Assembly: GCA_902465605.1 (NCBI GenBank)
Contig: CABQNT010000001.1
Coordinates: forward strand, 62,001 to 126,000
DNA length: 64,000 bases
Reading direction: 5' to 3'
From: Prevotella sp902465605
GTDB lineage: Bacteria > Bacteroidota > Bacteroidia > Bacteroidales > Bacteroidaceae
Shown here: positions 60,655 through 64,000 of the stretch, piece after piece
Position numbering within the stretch: position 1 is the first letter of the stretch
Layout of the letters: each line of letters starts with the position of its first letter
Program-made: the position numbers and the translations under genes
The notes under the pieces: generated by a model
Told to the model about the DNA's origin: nothing
The model's input: only the letters and a program-made list of their open reading frames with translations
The model's database searches: none

Positions 60655-61686
60655 TTACGTATTGCTGTTTGGAAGAGATTCCAATAGTAGTTCGATGAGG
60701 CGTGGCAAGGCATATTGGTCCAGGTCACTTTCTTCCACCCAGATGTAATCATCGGGCAATGCTGGTTGTTCATTAGCTTCCAAAAGATAAAAGTCAGCCT
60801 GCAAGATGCGGTGCGTCAGCACGTGCTTCACACCTTTTTTCAGCAACAAAAGCTGTCCAGGGAAGTCGGGCAGTTCTTCGTTTTCATAGAGCAACGGTTC
60901 CCATAAGCCCTGCCAAATGTCACCGGCCGCTCGGCGATGAATGGCTGTTTTTCCTTGCCATTGCACATACACATATACTAATTGGCGCGTCTTAATCTTT
61001 AAAGTTTTCAGTTTGACGGGCAGTTCATCAACCTTACCTGTCCGCAAAGCCATGCATGAGTCCGTCAAAGGACATATCAAGCAGCGAGGCGATGTGGGTG
61101 TACACTGTATCGCACCGAAGTCCATGATGGCCTGGTTGTAGGCCGATGGTTCAGCTGCGGGCAACAACGATTGTGCCAATGCGGCAAATTCTTTCTTTCC
61201 TTCGGTGGTGTTGATGGGTGTATAGATGCCGTAATGACGTGCCAACACCCGATACACGTTTCCGTCAACTACTGCCACCGGCAGTCCGAAGGCTATCGAA
61301 CCAATGGCCGCGGCCGTATAGTCGCCCACGCCTTTCAGGGCCTTCAGACCTTCCATCGTGTTGGGAAAATGTCCCAACTCCACCACTTGTTTGGCTGCAT
61401 GGTGCAGGTTTCGTGCCCTGCTGTAGTAGCCCAGCCCCTGCCATAACCGCAGCACCTCGTCCTCAGAAGCCGTTGCCAAATCTTCAACTTTCGGGAAACG
61501 AGCCATGAAACGCTCCCAGTAGGCCCAGCCTTGCTGTATGCGTGTCTGCTGCAAAATCACCTCACTAATCCAGATGGCGTATGGGTCGGTTGTCTCACGC
61601 CATGGCATGCTACGCCCGTTCTCGCTGAACCAGCGCAGCAAGGCCAGTGTGAACGGGCTGCTTCCCATGTCGTTTTCTTTCTTCAT
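60655..61686 (-). CDS. mutY: A/G-specific adenine glycosylase
   Basis: 343 residues from MKKENDMGSSPFTLALL; the frame is open upstream but only with TTG. HhH-GPD motif LKGVGDYTAAAIGSIAFGLP (near 112-131) with catalytic Asp in VAVVDGNVYRV, 4Fe-4S motif CTPTSPRCLICPLTDSC (C-x6-C-x2-C-x5-C) and a C-terminal MutT-like domain. It removes adenine opposite 8-oxoguanine. Its place beside ferritin and near ahpCF fits an oxidative-damage theme, though they are separate transcripts. Confidence 0.96.
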   Translation of the reverse strand: MKKENDMGSSPFTLALLRWFSENGRSMPWRETTDPYAIWISEVILQQTRIQQGWAYWERFMARFPKVEDLATASEDEVLRLWQGLGYYSRARNLHHAAKQVVELGHFPNTMEGLKALKGVGDYTAAAIGSIAFGLPVAVVDGNVYRVLARHYGIYTPINTTEGKKEFAALAQSLLPAAEPSAYNQAIMDFGAIQCTPTSPRCLICPLTDSCMALRTGKVDELPVKLKTLKIKTRQLVYVYVQWQGKTAIHRRAAGDIWQGLWEPLLYENEELPDFPGQLLLLKKGVKHVLTHRILQADFYLLEANEQPALPDDYIWVEESDLDQYALPRLIELLLESLPNSNT

Positions 61687-61751
61687 TTGTTGGAGATTCC
61701 TGTTTTCGTGCTGTTGGTGTGGCTTGCGATCCACAGCCAAGTGACGGAAAA

Positions 61752-61787
61752 AGAGATTATCTTCCCCCTGTAGGGCTGATAATCTCT
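61752..61787 (-). terminator. terminator of the ferritin gene
   Basis: AGAGATTATC (61752-61761) and GATAATCTCT (61778-61787) form a 10 bp stem; on the minus strand a T5 run follows directly, placing it 27 bases after the ferritin stop and upstream of mutY. Confidence 0.85.
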
Positions 61788-61813
61788 TCTATGTTACATT
61801 ACATGTCTAGAGT

Positions 61814-62299
61814 CTACTTCACGCGTGAGCCGTACTGCTGGTCAAGGTTGAAGATAGCCGTGTCGCCCATACGCTTGATACGGTCCACAATACCGCTGGC
61901 GGTAGCTTCTTCCTCTACCTGCTCGCGTACAAACTGCCAGAGGAAATCCTGAGTAGCCTTGTCGTTCTCTTCCACAGCCTTGTCAAGCAAGTTGTCAATC
62001 AGGTGGCTGATGTGGCACTCGTGCTTGTAAGCGTCTTCGAATGCATCCAGCGGACTGGTCCATGTCTGCTTCACAGCGGGAATCTGGTTGATGATGGCCT
62101 CACCACCGCGCTTGATGATGTAGCTTGCCATCTGGTAGGCATGATCCATTTCCTCTTCCGACTGTCTTTTCATCCAGTTTGAAAAACCGTCAAAACCCTC
62201 TTTCTCTAAGTAGAAAGACATGGAAAGATATAAATTAGCTGAAAAAATCTCTTCAACAATCTGTTTGTTGAAAGCTTCTTGCAATGTGTTTGAAATCAT
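61814..62299 (-). CDS. ftnA: ferritin (FtnA type)
   Basis: 161 residues, four-helix bundle. Ferroxidase residues lie in EEIFSANLYLSMSFYLEKEG (near 16-35), EEEMDHAYQMASYI (near 48-61) and QFVREQVEEEA (near 122-132). It oxidises Fe(II) and stores it, limiting Fenton chemistry. It is transcribed alone from a good promoter. Confidence 0.96.
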   Translation of the reverse strand: MISNTLQEAFNKQIVEEIFSANLYLSMSFYLEKEGFDGFSNWMKRQSEEEMDHAYQMASYIIKRGGEAIINQIPAVKQTWTSPLDAFEDAYKHECHISHLIDNLLDKAVEENDKATQDFLWQFVREQVEEEATASGIVDRIKRMGDTAIFNLDQQYGSRVK

Positions 62300-62332
62300 A
62301 TTCTTTAATTATTTAGTGAAACATTCTATATG

Positions 62333-62340
62333 CAAATATA
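62333..62340 (-). promoter_or_regulatory. -7 box of the ferritin promoter
   Basis: TATATTTG on the minus strand, 33 bases before the ferritin ATG. No PerR/Fur-like palindrome of the ahpC type is seen nearby. Confidence 0.6.
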
Positions 62341-62600
62341 CTAATAAAAATGCAGAAACGTGTGCTTTTGTCATGATTTTTAGTTTTTTTTCGGTCAGAA
62401 TCTCCACACCTAAACATCCAACAAGCTGCTCTTGAGCATCACCATGCCCGCAAAGAGCGTTTGTTGTCGTTTTAAAGGTGGGCGACGAGATGGGCCTCAT
62501 GACACAAGTGAGGGTAAGAAGTGATAAAATCACGGACGACCCTGTGGTCTACAAAAAACGAAAAGCGGGGCTGTGGGTGGTTTTTAATGACTGCCCTCGC
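62341..62600. other. non-coding spacer between the ferritin promoter and the helicase stop
   Basis: No gene, repeat or terminator that I can support. A long plus-strand frame that starts here (62478) is the antisense of the helicase gene. Confidence 0.4.
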
Positions 62601-64000
62601 TCAATCATCGTTATCGTGCGTTTGCGTTTTAGGCCAATTGACCAAATACAAACGCTCGGTGGCGCGGGTGAATGCGGTGTACAACCAATGCACATAGTCG
62701 GGCGTAAGCATGTCGTCGGTCATGTATCCCTGATCCAGATAGACATGCGCCCACTGCCCACCTTGTGCCTTATGACAGGTGATGGCGTACGCATATTTCA
62801 CCTGAATGGCGTTCAACAACTTGTCTTGCCTCATCTTTTTGAGCCGTTCTTGCTTCAAGGGAATGTCGGCATAGTCGGCCATCACCTCTTGAAACAACCG
62901 CTCGTTTTGCGCTGGTGTCAACGCCGGCGCCTCCGTATTAAGACTGTCCAGCACGACAGTTGCTTGCAATTCGTATTGGTCATAGTCAGGGAATTGCAAC
63001 CAGACGTCAGCAAAACGAAAGCCATACACTTCGTGCACGTTCCTCACCCGCTGCACCAAGGCACGGTCGCCGTTGGCCAAAAAAGAGATTCCGTTGGTGC
63101 CGTTTCCATCTTTTTCCGTCTCTTGCATGGTCGAAGAGGCAGTAGCGTCACTCGCAAGCGGCGCATCGTTCACCAACGATTCGGAGGCTTGTTGCAACCA
63201 AAAATAATTGTTCCGCACCACCATGAGCCAATCACCGGAGCTTAGTTCCTCCTCTCTATCCAGGATGGTGTTACGGATACCGTTGTTATAGATGTTGGCT
63301 CGCTTGTTACTTCTCGTCACGACGATGGTTTCGTCCATGCCCACTTCCGTGTAACTGTCATTGAGCGTCTCGATCAATTCATCGCCTGGCACCATCTTGA
63401 TGTCAGCGAATCCATGGAAATGAATCTGTGGTAATTCGGTCAACTCGTCACGGGTGATCATCAGCCTGATGAGCGTTGCATTGTACAGTATGCCGCTCTG
63501 TCGGCTCTGCCGCAGCACCTCGCTGAGCGTACACTCGTAGGTTTTCAGTCCATACCCTTGTAAGAAGTCGGCGTTCAGCGCCGGAGATTCGGTCTCCCCG
63601 ATAGGCGGCAGCTGCGCCTGATCACCGATGAGCACCATCTTACAGTTGCGCCCACCGTAGACAAACTGCACCAAATCGTCTAACAGGCACCCGCTTCCGA
63701 ACGACGAGTCGGGCATGCCGCGATTGGAAATCATCGAACATTCGTCAATCATGAACAGCGTGTCGGCATGGCGATTGTAGTTGAGATTGAACACACCACC
63801 ATCGCTTTCAAAGGTTTTCTGTCGGTATATCTGGTGATGAATGGTGTAAGCCGGGTGCGTGCTGTTCATGGCAAACACCTTTGCGGCGCGTCCGGTAGGA
63901 GCCAAGAGCATCACCTTTTGCCCCAGTGACACCATGGTTCGCACGATGGCCGCAGCCAAAGAGGTCTTCCCGGTGCCTGCGCTTCCCCGTAAAATCATCA
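62601..64000 (-). CDS. RecD-like ATP-dependent helicase (partial at right edge)
   Basis: The window holds the last ~466 residues; the frame runs through the right edge, so the N-terminus is outside. Superfamily 1 helicase motifs in order: Walker A GSAGTGKTSLA (near 5-15), TGRAAKV, Walker B LFMIDECSMI, GDQAQLPPIG, LSEVLRQS, then a UvrD_C_2-type end with YAITCHKAQGGQW and LYTAFTRATERLYLV. It resembles the stand-alone RecD2-type or Bacteroidota AAA/UvrD helicases rather than RecD of RecBCD. It probably acts in DNA repair. Nothing else in the window shares its transcript. Confidence 0.9.
   Translation of the reverse strand, partial: MILRGSAGTGKTSLAAAIVRTMVSLGQKVMLLAPTGRAAKVFAMNSTHPAYTIHHQIYRQKTFESDGGVFNLNYNRHADTLFMIDECSMISNRGMPDSSFGSGCLLDDLVQFVYGGRNCKMVLIGDQAQLPPIGETESPALNADFLQGYGLKTYECTLSEVLRQSRQSGILYNATLIRLMITRDELTELPQIHFHGFADIKMVPGDELIETLNDSYTEVGMDETIVVTRSNKRANIYNNGIRNTILDREEELSSGDWLMVVRNNYFWLQQASESLVNDAPLASDATASSTMQETEKDGNGTNGISFLANGDRALVQRVRNVHEVYGFRFADVWLQFPDYDQYELQATVVLDSLNTEAPALTPAQNERLFQEVMADYADIPLKQERLKKMRQDKLLNAIQVKYAYAITCHKAQGGQWAHVYLDQGYMTDDMLTPDYVHWLYTAFTRATERLYLVNWPKTQTHDNDD

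Noticed and set aside
62478..63245. 255-codon plus-strand frame
   Set aside because: It is antisense to the RecD-like helicase, which has all its motifs; no domain is visible in this frame.

Overview
The window reads as a chromosomal segment from a Bacteroidales bacterium, most likely Prevotella or a close relative. Promoters match the Bacteroidota pattern (a TAnnTTTG -7 box) and Shine-Dalgarno sequences are mostly absent. A SusC/SusD pair, a C10 (interpain/streptopain-like) protease with a C-terminal sorting domain, DUF3316 and PKD lipoproteins, and tandem DUF1080 proteins all point the same way.

Layout. 1-3.5 kb: the 3' part of a topoisomerase IV/gyrase A gene, then a DUF3316 protein, an S41 protease lipoprotein and a small membrane protein. 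3.6-5.7 kb: tRNA-Leu(TAG), a 258 bp MITE-like element with a 4 bp target duplication, and a C69 dipeptidase on the minus strand. 6.3-10.2 kb: an AT-rich accessory island holding a truncated IS30-family transposase, short remnants that look like toxin tails, several unrecognised small genes, a beta-propeller-like protein and a PKD lipoprotein with a decayed second copy. I read it as the leftover immunity end of a polymorphic-toxin locus.

10.6-29.1 kb: one long translation/transcription supercluster (str, S10, spc and alpha operons) in the order rpsL-rpsG-fusA-rpsJ-rplC-rplD-rplW-rplB-rpsS-rplV-rpsC-rplP-rpmC-rpsQ-rplN-rplX-rplE-rpsN-rpsH-rplF-rplR-rpsE-rpmD-rplO-secY-[map remnant]-infA-rpmJ-rpsM-rpsK-rpsD-rpoA-rplQ. 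The gene usually found between secY and infA, map (methionine aminopeptidase), survives only as a decayed but recognisable fragment.

29.1-31.8 kb: a second MITE-like element, a B12-binding-type radical SAM protein whose frame runs into a remnant of a serine-peptidase/hydrolase C-terminus, and a coiled-coil lipoprotein. 31.9-39.5 kb (minus strand): a SusC-SusD-lipoprotein-C10 protease locus, which suggests uptake of peptides or proteins rather than glycans. 40.1-42.4 kb: a second toxin/immunity scrap yard with a frameshifted JAB/JAMM-like toxin tip, a lipoprotein, another toxin tail and a TPR lipoprotein. 43-49 kb: a glycine-zipper lipoprotein, a PagL-like lipid A deacylase, an SPFH protein with an Arc-like partner, an NlpE-like lipoprotein, mnmA, a 22 bp x 6 tandem repeat, and a decayed fragment of a second rsgA. 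49.3-54.5 kb: ahpC-ahpF behind a PerR/Fur-like palindrome, then rsgA, frr and rsmA on the minus strand. 54.8-60.1 kb: a five-gene cluster (two Gfo/Idh/MocA oxidoreductases, two DUF1080 proteins, one TIM-barrel isomerase/hydratase) that fits a 3-keto-glycoside oxidation and cleavage pathway. 60.2-64 kb: a lipoprotein, mutY, ferritin and a partial RecD-like helicase.

The most interesting material is the 3-keto-glycoside cluster, the SusCD-protease locus, the two decayed toxin/immunity regions, and the set of gene fossils (map, rsgA, PKD lipoprotein, hydrolase tail) that ordinary annotation would miss.
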